Shown: positions 1 through 8,739, counted from the stretch's first letter. The stretch: 42,861 nucleotides of DNA from Candidatus Hydrogenedentota bacterium (GCA_029776995.1 JAKOTZ010000181.1:1-42861); one strand, 5' to 3'. Program-made: numbers and translations. Notes: generated by a model not told the origin, from the letters alone.

Positions 1-1
1 G

Positions 2-559
2 CTGTTTTGCGATATCCGCGGCTCATCCCAGCTGGCAGAAACCCTGGCGCCCCACGACCTGGTTATGACGCTTAATGAGCACTTCACCGCCATGACGGAA
101 ATCGTATTCCGGCACGAAGGAACGTTGGACAAATATATCGGCGATGAAATCATGGCGGTCTTTGGCGCTCCGTTTAAAATCGGCAATGAAGCGTTCCGGG
201 CTGTGGCTACCGCGCTGGAAATGCAGCAGAAAACCAATGAGCTGAATGCGATACGGGCTCAGGAGGGACGCCCGGTTATTCACATTGGAATCGGCGTTGA
301 TCTCGGAGAAGTGATTGCAGGCTATATCGGATCGCCGAGGCGTATGGATTTTACGGTGGTTGGAGACCGGGTTAATACCGCCAAACGGTTCTGTGACCTG
401 GCGGGACCAGGCAAAATCGTGGTGGGGGAGGCCGTATGGCAGGCGCTTCAAGGATACATCGTCGGCAGGCCGCTGGGTACCCAGCAACTGAAGGGGAAAC
501 AGCAGGCGGTCCGGGTATATGAAGTGCAGGGACTGAGGTCGGGCCGTACCGCAACATAA
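2..559 (+). CDS. Class III adenylate/guanylate cyclase catalytic domain, C-terminal part (5' end outside window)
   Basis: The frame is open from base 2, so the start lies upstream of the window. What remains is almost exactly one class III nucleotidyl cyclase domain, which converts ATP (or GTP) to the cyclic nucleotide. The first metal-binding aspartate is in FCDIRGSS right at the edge. The second is in KYIGDEIMAVFG, where the preceding lysine is the usual purine-contacting residue. DFTVVGD supplies the aspartate associated with adenine specificity, and VNTAKR holds the Asn/Arg pair that stabilises the transition state. All catalytic positions are intact, so an active adenylate cyclase is likely. 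Sensory domains (CHASE2, FHA or others) would lie in the missing N-terminus and cannot be judged. The protein ends 53 bases before the isomerase-like gene. Confidence 0.9.
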   Translation: MFCDIRGSSQLAETLAPHDLVMTLNEHFTAMTEIVFRHEGTLDKYIGDEIMAVFGAPFKIGNEAFRAVATALEMQQKTNELNAIRAQEGRPVIHIGIGVDLGEVIAGYIGSPRRMDFTVVGDRVNTAKRFCDLAGPGKIVVGEAVWQALQGYIVGRPLGTQQLKGKQQAVRVYEVQGLRSGRTAT

Positions 560-612
560 CCAAAATATCTGTGAACCACGGATCATCCGCGTGTAAAGGA
601 TAAGGATACAGC

Positions 613-2043
613 ATGAATCAGATTTCTCCAATTAATGCAGGCGTATTTGGAATCGGGCTGGATACCTACTGGCCTCAGTTCGCCGGACTGAAAGACCGGC
701 TTACCGGATACCTTGCCCAGGTGGAACAGCGGCTGAAAGACCTTGGCGTTAACGTCATCAGCGCGGGCCTGGTGGACAGCGTGGAAAAAGGGCGCGAAGC
801 CGGCAGCCGCTTTCGGCAGGAAGATGTTGACATCATTTTCCTGTATATAACCACCTACGCGCTGAGTTCAACGGTGCTCCCTGTTGTACAGCGCGCGGGA
901 GTGCCGGTGGTGGTGCTTAACCTCCAGCCGGTTGCCCAGCTGGACTACCGCGCCTTCAACGCGCTGGGGGACCGGGGCACCATGACCGGTGAGTGGCTTG
1001 CGCACTGCCAGAGTTGCACCGCTCCTGAGCTGGCCTGCGCGTTCAACCGCGCGCGTATCCCTTTTCATCTGGTTTCAGGAACCCTGGACGGTTCGGATAC
1101 GTGGCGCGAAATCGCCGCCTGGGTCCGCGCCGCATCCGCGGTCAAAGGCATGCGCGAAAACAGGGTCGGTGTCCTTGGGCATTATTACTGCGGCATGCTG
1201 GACGTGTACAGCGACATGACCCAGCAGGCCGGCGTGTTCGGATGCCATTTCGAACTGCTGGAGATGTGTGAGCTCCACGCACTTCGGGAATCGGCAACCG
1301 ATTCGGATGTGCAGGCTATGCTGCAACGATTCCGGGAGGAGTTTGATGTTTCTCCGGAATGTGAACCGGACGAACTGGTCCGCGCCGCCCGCACCTCAGT
1401 CGCTTTGCACAAACTGGTGGAGCGCCATCAGCTCGGTTCCATGGCTTACTATTACGAGAGCCAGCCCGGTTATCCGTATGAAGATATTGTTACATCTGTT
1501 ATTGCCGGAAACTCACTCCTTACGGCGCACGGCGTACCTGTCGCGGGGGAATGTGAGATCAAAAACGTCCAGGCAATGAAGCTGCTGGATCTGCTCGGGG
1601 CAGGCGGTTCTTTCGCCGAGCCTTACCTGATGGACTATGAGGACGATGTGATTCTGCTCGGCCACGACGGGCCCGGACATATGGCCATTGCGGAAGGGCG
1701 AGTCAGGCTGGTGCCGCTGCCGGTATACCACGGAAAACCTGGCAAGGGGCTTTCCATTCAGATGTCCGTTAAGCATGGTCCCGCTACTGTCCTATCTGTT
1801 GTTCAGGACGTGGAAGGCCGCTTGAAATTGCTGGTGGCGGAAGGGGAATCCGTCCCCGGTCCGGTGCTGGAAATCGGCAATACCAACAGTCGATACCGGT
1901 TCGCAACCGGCGCGAAAGCATTTTTTGATACCTGGTGCCAGGCCGGACCGGCCCATCATATGGCCATTGGTACGGGCCATGTCGCGGATATACTGGAAAA
2001 AGTTGCCCGACTTTTGGGGATTGCCTGTATTCGGGTATGTTAA
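613..2043 (+). CDS. L-arabinose/L-fucose isomerase-like protein
   Basis: This 476-residue cytoplasmic protein has the overall plan of the arabinose/fucose isomerase superfamily, which interconverts aldoses and ketoses with a divalent metal. The N-terminus (VFGIGLDTYW) resembles the AraA substrate-binding start. Candidate metal ligands are present in the expected order: GECEIK at about 312-317, Glu336 in SFAEPYLMDYED, His351 in GHDGP, and His448/His449 in PAHHMAIGTGH. The spacing broadly matches the Glu, Glu, His, His set of AraA. Overall similarity to true AraA looks distant, so the substrate is uncertain. The start has a good AAGGAT Shine-Dalgarno (about 605-610). The gene is followed 80 bases later by a Tat-exported Gfo/Idh/MocA oxidoreductase, which fits a role in processing an unusual sugar or polyol. 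Confidence 0.75.
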   Translation: MNQISPINAGVFGIGLDTYWPQFAGLKDRLTGYLAQVEQRLKDLGVNVISAGLVDSVEKGREAGSRFRQEDVDIIFLYITTYALSSTVLPVVQRAGVPVVVLNLQPVAQLDYRAFNALGDRGTMTGEWLAHCQSCTAPELACAFNRARIPFHLVSGTLDGSDTWREIAAWVRAASAVKGMRENRVGVLGHYYCGMLDVYSDMTQQAGVFGCHFELLEMCELHALRESATDSDVQAMLQRFREEFDVSPECEPDELVRAARTSVALHKLVERHQLGSMAYYYESQPGYPYEDIVTSVIAGNSLLTAHGVPVAGECEIKNVQAMKLLDLLGAGGSFAEPYLMDYEDDVILLGHDGPGHMAIAEGRVRLVPLPVYHGKPGKGLSIQMSVKHGPATVLSVVQDVEGRLKLLVAEGESVPGPVLEIGNTNSRYRFATGAKAFFDTWCQAGPAHHMAIGTGHVADILEKVARLLGIACIRVC

Positions 2044-2123
2044 AAAATTGATTCAGGCGGAATACTGGTATAAAGTAATGCTTCATACTTGAAACCTTTC
2101 CACAATGCAAAAGGAGCATGGTC

Positions 2124-3545
2124 ATGGGAGATACAAAACTGACGAGGCGGGCATTTCTCGCGTCCGCCACCCTGGCAGCCGGCGCTGCCAGCCTGAAATG
2201 GAGCTGGGCCCAGACAGTCAACACCGCGCGCGTAGTACCCCGGAAAATCTCACCGAATGAGAAACTGAACGTCGCCGGCATCGGCGTAGGGGGAATGGGC
2301 AGCGGCGACATTCAGAGTGTCGGAAAGTTTAAGGACCTGGTGAACATTGTCGCCATGTGTGACGTGGACACCTCGGAAAAACAGACCGGCGAGGCGCGGG
2401 CGGCATTTCCGGATGCGAAATTTTACACGGATTACCGGAAAATGCTGGAGGAGATGGACAAGGAAATTGACGCGGTTACCGTCTCCACGCCCGACCATAC
2501 CCACGCGCTGGCCGGTTATATGGCCATGAAAATGGGGAAACACTGCCGGATTCAGAAGCCCCTGACCCACACGATCGCCGAAGCCCGCCTGCTGGCCAAT
2601 GTTTACAAGGAAAACCCGGATATCGTGGCGGTGATGGGCAATCAGGGACACACGAAAAATGGCGTCAGGGAACTGTGCGAACTGATCTGGTCCGGAACAC
2701 TGGGCGAAATCCGCGAAGCCCACAGCTGGACCAATCGCCCGATATGGCCCCAGGCTATCAAATCTCCCCTGAAAGAACAGCCGGTTCCGGATACCATGAA
2801 CTGGGACTGCTGGCTGGGCGCCGCGCCCTTCCGCCCCTACAATAAAGGATACGCGCCCTTCAAATGGCGCGGCTGGTGGGATTTCGGATGCGGCGCGATC
2901 GGCGACATGGCCTGCCATATCATGGATCCCGTATTCTGGGCGCTTCAACTGGATAAAGCCCCCCGCTTTACCGTTGAAGTCGTTCGCCAGGAAGGGCTTA
3001 CGGAACAGTGCTTCCCCAAAAAGAGCGTGATCAAATTTGAGTTCCCCGAACGGGAAACGCCTTACGGAAAAATGCCGCCCCTGACCGTGTACTGGTATGA
3101 TGGAGGGGAATTGCCTCCGCGGCCGGAAGGCATCCCTGCCGATGAGCAATTCGGCGATGGAGACAACGGATCCCTTTTCATCGGCACGAAAGCCGTGGCA
3201 TCTTGCTGCACCTACGGAGAAAATCCCAGGCTGCATCCTGATCCCCTGAACAAGGACCTCAAGAAGCCGGATCCCATGCTTCCCCGGGTTCCTGAGGAAA
3301 ATCCCTATCTGGAGTGGATCAAAGTATGCCGGGACAAAACGGTCGCTATCCCGAACGGCATTTCCTACCTGGATTACGCCGGCCCCCTGACTGAGGTTGC
3401 AAACATGGGCAACGTCGCACTGGCCGTGGGGGTGGGAGTGAAGCTTGAGTTCGACGTGGCTTCCATGTCCTTCACGAATAACCCGGATGCCAACAAGTAC
3501 CTCAGCAAAGAATACCGGAAACCCTTCGATTTCCTCCCGCTTTAA
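2124..3545 (+). CDS. Tat-exported Gfo/Idh/MocA family NAD(P)-dependent oxidoreductase
   Basis: The protein begins with a twin-arginine signal (TRRAFLASATLAAGAAS) and is probably exported folded with its cofactor. A Rossmann start follows (VAGIGVGGMGSGDI), then the family signature in the form IQKPLTHTIAEAR. Here the usual Glu of EKP is replaced by Gln, a form I recall as common in Planctomycetes-type secreted members. The C-terminal part has the substrate-binding motif GCGAIGDMACHIMDPVFWAL. Members oxidise or reduce sugars or inositols, or open glycosidic bonds by oxidoreduction. An ATG at 2118 sits 1 base after AAGGAG (2111-2116), whereas the ATG at 2124 has a 7-base spacer and leads directly into the Tat signal, so I chose 2124. 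The gene ends just before a strong terminator. Substrate unknown. Confidence 0.9.
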   Translation: MGDTKLTRRAFLASATLAAGAASLKWSWAQTVNTARVVPRKISPNEKLNVAGIGVGGMGSGDIQSVGKFKDLVNIVAMCDVDTSEKQTGEARAAFPDAKFYTDYRKMLEEMDKEIDAVTVSTPDHTHALAGYMAMKMGKHCRIQKPLTHTIAEARLLANVYKENPDIVAVMGNQGHTKNGVRELCELIWSGTLGEIREAHSWTNRPIWPQAIKSPLKEQPVPDTMNWDCWLGAAPFRPYNKGYAPFKWRGWWDFGCGAIGDMACHIMDPVFWALQLDKAPRFTVEVVRQEGLTEQCFPKKSVIKFEFPERETPYGKMPPLTVYWYDGGELPPRPEGIPADEQFGDGDNGSLFIGTKAVASCCTYGENPRLHPDPLNKDLKKPDPMLPRVPEENPYLEWIKVCRDKTVAIPNGISYLDYAGPLTEVANMGNVALAVGVGVKLEFDVASMSFTNNPDANKYLSKEYRKPFDFLPL

Positions 3546-3570
3546 AGTCCTGTCCGTACAGATAATTGCT

Positions 3571-3604
3571 ACGGCCCGGTTTTCCGGGCCGTACTTTTTT
3601 GTTG
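3571..3604 (+). terminator. Rho-independent terminator after the oxidoreductase gene
   Basis: A perfect 9-bp stem, ACGGCCCGG (3571-3579) and CCGGGCCGT (3584-3592), has a TTTT loop and is followed by ACTTTTTTG. It lies 25 bases after the oxidoreductase stop and insulates the sugar module from the TPR gene. Confidence 0.92.
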
Positions 3605-3680
3605 TGAATTCCGGCAAAATTTGTAATAATATAATCTTGACATAATTTTTGCTGTCGCAGTTCAGCGGCGGAGAACAGGC

Positions 3681-5045
3681 ATGATCACCAATGAAGAGGC
3701 CAAACTCCTCTACGAAGACGCGCGAAAACTGATTGAAACCGGGTCTTTCGAGGAGGCACTGGAAAAACTTAACATCCTCGACCGGGAACGTCCCAACAGC
3801 CGCCGGGTAACCTACTACCGGGCACTCTGTCTGGCGCGGACCGGTCAGCCGGCGCTGGCCAAGGCCTGCATGGCTGGACTGACAGACCGCATAGAGCCGG
3901 AAGCTCTGGAGAAATTGAAACAGATTATTGCCCAGGTGGAAGCCGACAGCAAAACCGCGGAGGTCAGCAACACGCTGCCCGCGGAGCTGGATAAAGACAG
4001 TCAAGAGCCCCTGACCCTGCTTGAGCCCAATTTGTTACAAATCCAGTCAGTTATTCCCACATCGGTTGACACCTGTACCATCACGGTCACGATACGAAGC
4101 GGAATTTTCCGCGTGGGGGACAGCCTTAAACTGCCCGGCAGCGGCGGACGGGAAGAACAGGCCGAAATCCTGCGTATTGGTACAGCCAATGCGCCTTTGT
4201 ATTTCGCGCGAGAAGGCATGTCCGTCCCCATGTTGGTAAAAGCCCAGCCAACTCAACTGGCGCCAGGGATGAACGCGGGATGTCGGCACCACAGACGAAC
4301 ACAGAAAGACACAACCGTCCTTGTCATGCCGGAAGAACACGGACCGGTAATCCAGTGGGATGAATCCCTGCAAACTGCTGAACGCCTGATCAAAAGAGAG
4401 GATTTCTCCGGCGCTTCTGATCTGCTCAACGCTTATCTTCAGGAACATCCGGAAAGCGTCCTGGCCAATCGCCTGATAGCGGAACTTTACCGAAACGCTC
4501 CTGCTCCGATCGGCGATCTGAAAAAAGCTTTGGATCACGCCGAGCAAGCTTATAATGCGGGCGGTTTCAGTGACCCGCCGACCGTCTATCTCTACGCGGA
4601 ACTGCTGGCTCAACAGGGAGAAAAAAATAAAGGGCTGGCATGCCTGGAAAGGCTGTACGAAACCGTGGAGGATCCCCATGCCCGAAACGCTTTGGCCGAA
4701 CGGATCCGCCAGTTTCGGCGGGATCACAGCCTGGGGGTGCTCTGGCAGTTTTCCGATTTATCCGGTGAAGTGCTGTTTGAGACCGCTGATCGAAATCAGT
4801 TAATTGCGGCGCTGCGGGAAAGTGAAATTTTGCGGAATGCGCGTTGCCGGTTGGACCGGGTAGGAGCCTGGCAGGATGCAAAGTCACTCTTAAGCCAAAC
4901 CATTCCGGAAATTGCTGAACTTTATGGTATTAACGTATCTCCCGCCGGAAACGACTCGGGCCGAAAACTTACGCTGGCGATCATACTGTTGGTCGTCGGT
5001 TTGCTTCTGGCCATCGTAATGCCGATACTGTTTCAAATGTTTTAG
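3681..5045 (+). CDS. Tail-anchored TPR protein with EF-Tu domain-II-like beta-barrel
   Basis: 454 residues. Residues 1-75 form TPR-like helical pairs (YYRALCLARTGQPALA). Residues about 118-203 match the layout of translation-factor domain II: NLLQIQSVIP, then TVTIRSGIFRVGDSLKLPG, then YFAREGMSVPMLV and LAPGMNAG. In EF-Tu these correspond to the FLLPIEDVF start, the RGIIKVGEEVEI strand pair and the final GQVL strand. A second TPR-like block spans about 226-345. A single hydrophobic helix, 430-450, lies 4 residues from the C-terminus. There is no N-terminal signal, so the bulk should face the cytoplasm as a tail-anchored protein. There is no GTPase domain. The Rrf2 regulator gene starts 26 bases downstream. 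The function is unknown; scaffolding at the membrane is the modest inference. Confidence 0.8.
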   Translation: MITNEEAKLLYEDARKLIETGSFEEALEKLNILDRERPNSRRVTYYRALCLARTGQPALAKACMAGLTDRIEPEALEKLKQIIAQVEADSKTAEVSNTLPAELDKDSQEPLTLLEPNLLQIQSVIPTSVDTCTITVTIRSGIFRVGDSLKLPGSGGREEQAEILRIGTANAPLYFAREGMSVPMLVKAQPTQLAPGMNAGCRHHRRTQKDTTVLVMPEEHGPVIQWDESLQTAERLIKREDFSGASDLLNAYLQEHPESVLANRLIAELYRNAPAPIGDLKKALDHAEQAYNAGGFSDPPTVYLYAELLAQQGEKNKGLACLERLYETVEDPHARNALAERIRQFRRDHSLGVLWQFSDLSGEVLFETADRNQLIAALRESEILRNARCRLDRVGAWQDAKSLLSQTIPEIAELYGINVSPAGNDSGRKLTLAIILLVVGLLLAIVMPILFQMF

Positions 5046-5071
5046 CCAAAAAAGGGCAGGGGTGGAGAAAA

Positions 5072-5485
5072 ATGAATATATCCGCCAGATGTGAATATGC
5101 CTGCAGGGCAATGCTTGAACTGGCCCTGCATGAGTGGGACGAAAAACTGCTTTCAGTGGCGCAGATTGCGGAAAACCAGGGGGTTCCCGAAAAGTATCTC
5201 GTGCATATTATGCTTCAGTTAAAAAGGGCCAGCCTCGTGGAGAGTTCCCGTGGAGCGTCCGGCGGTTATCGGCTGCAGCGCAGCCCGGACAATATCACAC
5301 TGCTGGACATCATTGAAGCCATTGACGGCCCGATACTCATCCCGTTGCCGGTAGATGACAAGCTAGGGATTCCTGTAAAAAACGTTTTTAAGAAAGCCGC
5401 TGAAGATATCCGCGCCACGCTGAGAAAAATCACGCTGCGGCATGTGCTGGAATCCGACCTGCCTTCCGGAATGTATTATATCTAA
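5072..5485 (+). CDS. Rrf2 family transcriptional regulator without Fe-S cysteines
   Basis: A 137-residue Rrf2-type winged-helix protein: MNISARCEYACRAMLELAL, then VAQIAENQGVPEKYLVHIM as the recognition region, then the wing SSRGASGGYRL and LLDIIEAIDGP. Cluster-binding members (IscR, NsrR, RirA) carry three cysteines around residues 90-105. Here that segment (LPVDDKLGIPVKNVFK) has none, and the only cysteines are Cys7 and Cys11 in the first helix. It therefore resembles the cluster-free CymR-like branch, which senses through protein partners or small molecules. It has a GGTGGAGA Shine-Dalgarno about 7 bases before the ATG. It lies directly upstream of the aminotransferase/phosphatase pair, which may be its target (inference). 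Confidence 0.9.
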   Translation: MNISARCEYACRAMLELALHEWDEKLLSVAQIAENQGVPEKYLVHIMLQLKRASLVESSRGASGGYRLQRSPDNITLLDIIEAIDGPILIPLPVDDKLGIPVKNVFKKAAEDIRATLRKITLRHVLESDLPSGMYYI

Positions 5486-5532
5486 GCCTGTTAATCTCAA
5501 CGCTGATCCCGCGCGGCAGAGGATTTGTTTTT

Positions 5533-6804
5533 ATGATTCACCACGAAAATGAACCCTTGGGCAATGAATTGCGCGAAGCATGGAGCCGCCTGGTTGGGAA
5601 AGGTCAGATGACCTGGACCCCTACGATGGCCGTAATACAGCGGGCCAAAGGATGTTACCTGTGGACGGTGGACGGCAGGCGCCTGGTAGATTTCAGTTCC
5701 GGCGTTCTCGTAAACAATATCGGTTATGCCCACAGGGGCTTTGAGGCCCGGCTCGTCGAATTAATGAAGGGGGCACCACGAAACGCCTACAACACCATTA
5801 CCCCGATCCAGGTTGAAGCATCCTCCATGCTACTGAAAAGCCTGTCTGAGTCCAACCCTCGCATGGAAAAACTGCTCTGGGCGGCCAGCGGGTCGGAAGC
5901 TATTCAAAAGGCCATGTGGTGTGCGCTGCACCGCTATCCGGACCGGCCGTATATGCTGGCTTCAAAGGGCGGGTTCCACGGGAAAAAAGGGCTGGCCGCC
6001 GACATTACCGGCGACTCGAGCGCAAACCCCTTCGTGCGTATGTTTTCGTTTCCCCTGGATGACCACAGCCTCGCCGAAGAACAGGTGTGGGAAGAACTGG
6101 AGCGGTACTGGTCGGAAACCGACGGAAAAATTTCACTGTTGATCACGGAGCCCTATCTGGGCGCAAAAGGTTCTTACCATCCGCCGAAGTGGTATCACAA
6201 GTGCCTGGAGCGCTGGTGCCGGGAAAGGGATGTAACCTTTATTTTTGATGAGGTCCAGTCCTGTTTTGGACGAACCGGCCATATGTACGCGTTTGAAACC
6301 TATGGCGTGCAGCCGGATATGGTGGTGCTGGGCAAAGGCATGGCCAGCGGTGTGCCCACAGCCGCCGTGGCGGGGCGGGCGGACCTCATTGACGCTTTGG
6401 ATTACGGTGAGGGTTCTGACACGTTCAGCGCCCATCCGGAAGCCTGCGCGGCGGTCATTGCCACGCTGGAAATTTTCGAAAAGGAGGAGATTGTCCGGAA
6501 CGCCCGGAAAATCGGAGTCCGCCTTGGCAAAGCATTGGATCGCTTACAGGAAAAATTCTCCTTCATAAAGGCTGTCCGCGGGGAAGGGATGGTCTATGGA
6601 ATTGAAATGGACACGCCGGAGACGGCCGGCCTTTGCGTGCTTGAAGCCTACCGGGCCAAATCCAGGCGGGGCGTCCATTTCCTGGGACCGCTGGCCGGAA
6701 AAGTCTTGCGCGTAAGCCCTCCCCTAATTCTGGATCGGGAAACCCTAATAGACGCACTGTACCTACTGGATAAAGCCTGGAGTCGAATCCTCCGTGCGTC
6801 CTGA
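5533..6804 (+). CDS. Class III PLP-dependent aminotransferase
   Basis: 423 residues, the usual length for fold-type I class III aminotransferases (ornithine, acetylornithine, GABA and taurine type). The PLP site is complete: ASGSEA (118-123) for the phosphate, FIFDEVQSCFGRTG with Asp239 contacting the pyridine nitrogen and Gln242, and Lys268 in VVLGKGMASG as Schiff-base lysine. GSDTFSAHPEACAA (294-307) supplies the conserved Thr297. The substrate cannot be told from sequence alone; an amine or omega-amino acid donor is usual. The gene follows the Rrf2 regulator by 47 bases, and its last 11 bases overlap a HAD phosphatase gene. The two are therefore translationally coupled and may act on the same pathway, for example transamination of a phosphorylated or amino sugar-like compound (speculative). 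Confidence 0.9.
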   Translation: MIHHENEPLGNELREAWSRLVGKGQMTWTPTMAVIQRAKGCYLWTVDGRRLVDFSSGVLVNNIGYAHRGFEARLVELMKGAPRNAYNTITPIQVEASSMLLKSLSESNPRMEKLLWAASGSEAIQKAMWCALHRYPDRPYMLASKGGFHGKKGLAADITGDSSANPFVRMFSFPLDDHSLAEEQVWEELERYWSETDGKISLLITEPYLGAKGSYHPPKWYHKCLERWCRERDVTFIFDEVQSCFGRTGHMYAFETYGVQPDMVVLGKGMASGVPTAAVAGRADLIDALDYGEGSDTFSAHPEACAAVIATLEIFEKEEIVRNARKIGVRLGKALDRLQEKFSFIKAVRGEGMVYGIEMDTPETAGLCVLEAYRAKSRRGVHFLGPLAGKVLRVSPPLILDRETLIDALYLLDKAWSRILRAS

Positions 6805-7450
6805 GCCTGGCAGAGCAGATCCGAACCTGATCCTGTTCGATTACGACGGGGTTATTGCTGACACCCGATCGATTTTCCAGCAGGCCTTCAGGAACGCGTG
6901 TGCTGTATTTGGACTGGAACACTGTGCGGAAGATGAGGTATTCCTGCGCATCTTCGAAGGAAACATGATGGCCGGGCTGTCTGAAGCCGGTTTACAGGAA
7001 ACCGACCGGTCGCATTTCCTGTGGGTATTGAAAGACCGTCTCAGCAGCCTGCCGCGTCCCCGCCTTTTTCCTGGCATGCGCGATGTGATCGTAACCCTCC
7101 GGCGACACTTTCCGCTTTGGATCATCACATCGAACGCATCCGATGCAGTAAAACCTGTGCTGGAACAGGCAGGTATTGCCGGATGTTTCACGGAAATCAT
7201 GGGAGCAGATTTTCATCCCGACAAGACCGAAAAAATACGCATGGTGCGGTCCCGCTTTCCCGAAAGCTTCCGGGCCTGGTACATTGGAGACACGCTGGGA
7301 GACATCCTGGAGGGGCAGCGCGCTGGCTGTCACACGGTCGCCGTAACGTGGGGATGGCACACGCGAGACATTCTCGCCCGCGGCTGTCCCGTATACTGGG
7401 CGGAATATCCCGAGGACCTGCTCCGTATTCTAGGAATCAACCATTCTTAA
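6794..7450 (+). CDS. HAD superfamily hydrolase (phosphoglycolate phosphatase-like)
   Basis: 218 residues with all four HAD motifs. Motif I is LFDYDGVIADT, with Asp16 as nucleophile and Asp18 as acid/base. Motif II is IITSNAS, motif III the lysine in PDKTEK, and motif IV YIGDTLGDI. An alpha-helical cap inserted between motifs I and II makes it subclass I, like phosphoglycolate phosphatase or beta-phosphoglucomutase. The GTG at 6794 is the only reasonable start, since it is followed within 16 codons by motif I and lies inside the end of the aminotransferase gene. This gives an 11-base overlap and probable translational coupling. The small substrate is unknown. The cinA-like gene starts 10 bases after the stop, so all three are probably one transcript. 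Confidence 0.88.
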   Translation: MRPEPGRADPNLILFDYDGVIADTRSIFQQAFRNACAVFGLEHCAEDEVFLRIFEGNMMAGLSEAGLQETDRSHFLWVLKDRLSSLPRPRLFPGMRDVIVTLRRHFPLWIITSNASDAVKPVLEQAGIAGCFTEIMGADFHPDKTEKIRMVRSRFPESFRAWYIGDTLGDILEGQRAGCHTVAVTWGWHTRDILARGCPVYWAEYPEDLLRILGINHS

Positions 7451-7460
7451 AGGCGCAAAA

Positions 7461-8645
7461 ATGGATGCTCCGGTCGCGGAAATTATTATGATTGGGTCGG
7501 AACTGCTGCTCGGAGAGTTGCAGGATACCAATGCCACTTACCTGGCCCAGACCCTGGCCGAGCAGGGAATACCCCTGCTTTGGAAAACCACGGTCGGGGA
7601 TAATCTTGAACGCATAACGGAAGCGCTCCGCAATGCATTGGAGCGTTCCGCGATCGTGCTTTGCAGCGGGGGGCTGGGACCAACAGAAGACGACCTGACC
7701 CGCGAAGCCTTTGCCGCGCTGATGCGGGTTCCCCTGGCCTATCATCCCAATGTTATGGCAACCATCGAATCACGGTTCGCACGTTTCGGCCGAAAAATAA
7801 CGGAAAACAACCGGAAACAGGCAATGTTTCCGGAAGGGACCGACGTTATCCCTAACCCGAATGGCACAGCGCCGGGAATTTGGGCGCGCATAGGCGAAAA
7901 AGTCATCATTTGCATGCCCGGTGTTCCATTTGAACTGAAACCTATGATGCGGGATTATGTCCTGCCCCGGTTAAGAGATGAGTTTGGTTTTTCCGGTTTG
8001 ATCAAGTCGTGGAATTTGAGGGTGTGTGGCCTGGGTGAATCGCGTATCGACGCGCTGATAGGGGACATCATCCGTGACTCGGAAAACCCAAAAATCGGAT
8101 TGCTGGCCGGACCCGAAGGCGTCATCATCCGCATTTCCGCTAAAGCTGAAACCGAAGATCAGGCGGATCGGATGATCGCTTCCGTTGAAAAACAAATACA
8201 GCACAGGTTAGGCGGAATCGCGTTTGGCAGAAACGGAGAACAGGTGGAAGAAGCTTTGGCGGAGCTTTTGCGACAAAAACAGCGAACGCTGTACGTGGGC
8301 GAATCGGTTACCGGCGGAGAAATATGCCGCAGAATGACACTGGCGGGACCGGACGTGCTGCTGGAAGGAAAAATTATCCCCGCCGGCGAGAATGTGGCGG
8401 ACACTTTACTTGACATGGCAGTAAATATGTTGGTAAAATTCCCTTTTGCCTGTGCAGTGATTGTTGCGGGAAAACCGAATGAAAAGCGCAGTACCGGCGT
8501 GGTGCTGGCGGACGGTAAGAGGCATGAGTTCGATCTGCCGCACTACGGCACAGGCAGGTTATTGCAAACGCGTCTTGCTGTCGCGGCGCTTGAAGAAACG
8601 CGCCGCAGGATCGCAGGGCTGGCGATTTCAGAAAGCAGGACATAG
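7461..8645 (+). CDS. cinA: CinA family protein with degenerate C-terminal domain
   Basis: 394 residues. The N-terminal two thirds is a MoCF/COG1058 domain: IIMIGSELLLGELQDTNATYLA, CSGGLGPTEDDLTREAFA, GTAPGIW and MPGVPFELKPMM. In full-length CinA this domain has ADP-ribose or CoA pyrophosphatase activity. The C-terminal domain should be the nicotinamide-nucleotide amidohydrolase (PncC). It keeps GESVTGG with nucleophile-position Ser282, but the following YSNEAK-type segment (Tyr and Lys of the active site) is missing. The later IAGPxGG loop reads VAGKPNEKRSTG. The C-terminal domain is about 40 residues shorter than normal and is probably inactive as an amidohydrolase. The gene lies 10 bases downstream of the HAD gene. 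Confidence 0.85.
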   Translation: MDAPVAEIIMIGSELLLGELQDTNATYLAQTLAEQGIPLLWKTTVGDNLERITEALRNALERSAIVLCSGGLGPTEDDLTREAFAALMRVPLAYHPNVMATIESRFARFGRKITENNRKQAMFPEGTDVIPNPNGTAPGIWARIGEKVIICMPGVPFELKPMMRDYVLPRLRDEFGFSGLIKSWNLRVCGLGESRIDALIGDIIRDSENPKIGLLAGPEGVIIRISAKAETEDQADRMIASVEKQIQHRLGGIAFGRNGEQVEEALAELLRQKQRTLYVGESVTGGEICRRMTLAGPDVLLEGKIIPAGENVADTLLDMAVNMLVKFPFACAVIVAGKPNEKRSTGVVLADGKRHEFDLPHYGTGRLLQTRLAVAALEETRRRIAGLAISESRT

Positions 8646-8739
8646 AGTTGACATAGTGGTATATCGGATTCAACCGGGAACCACAAGCGCATCGCGTGCA
8701 TTTTATACGTACCGTCGCCCATGCGCCGGAACAATGCGC

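Noticed and set aside
2250-4004. 584-codon open frame on the - strand
   Set aside because: Antisense to the Gfo/Idh/MocA gene, running on past its terminator; composition (His/Phe/Arg rich) is typical of a mirrored high-GC gene, and the + strand gene has clear family motifs.
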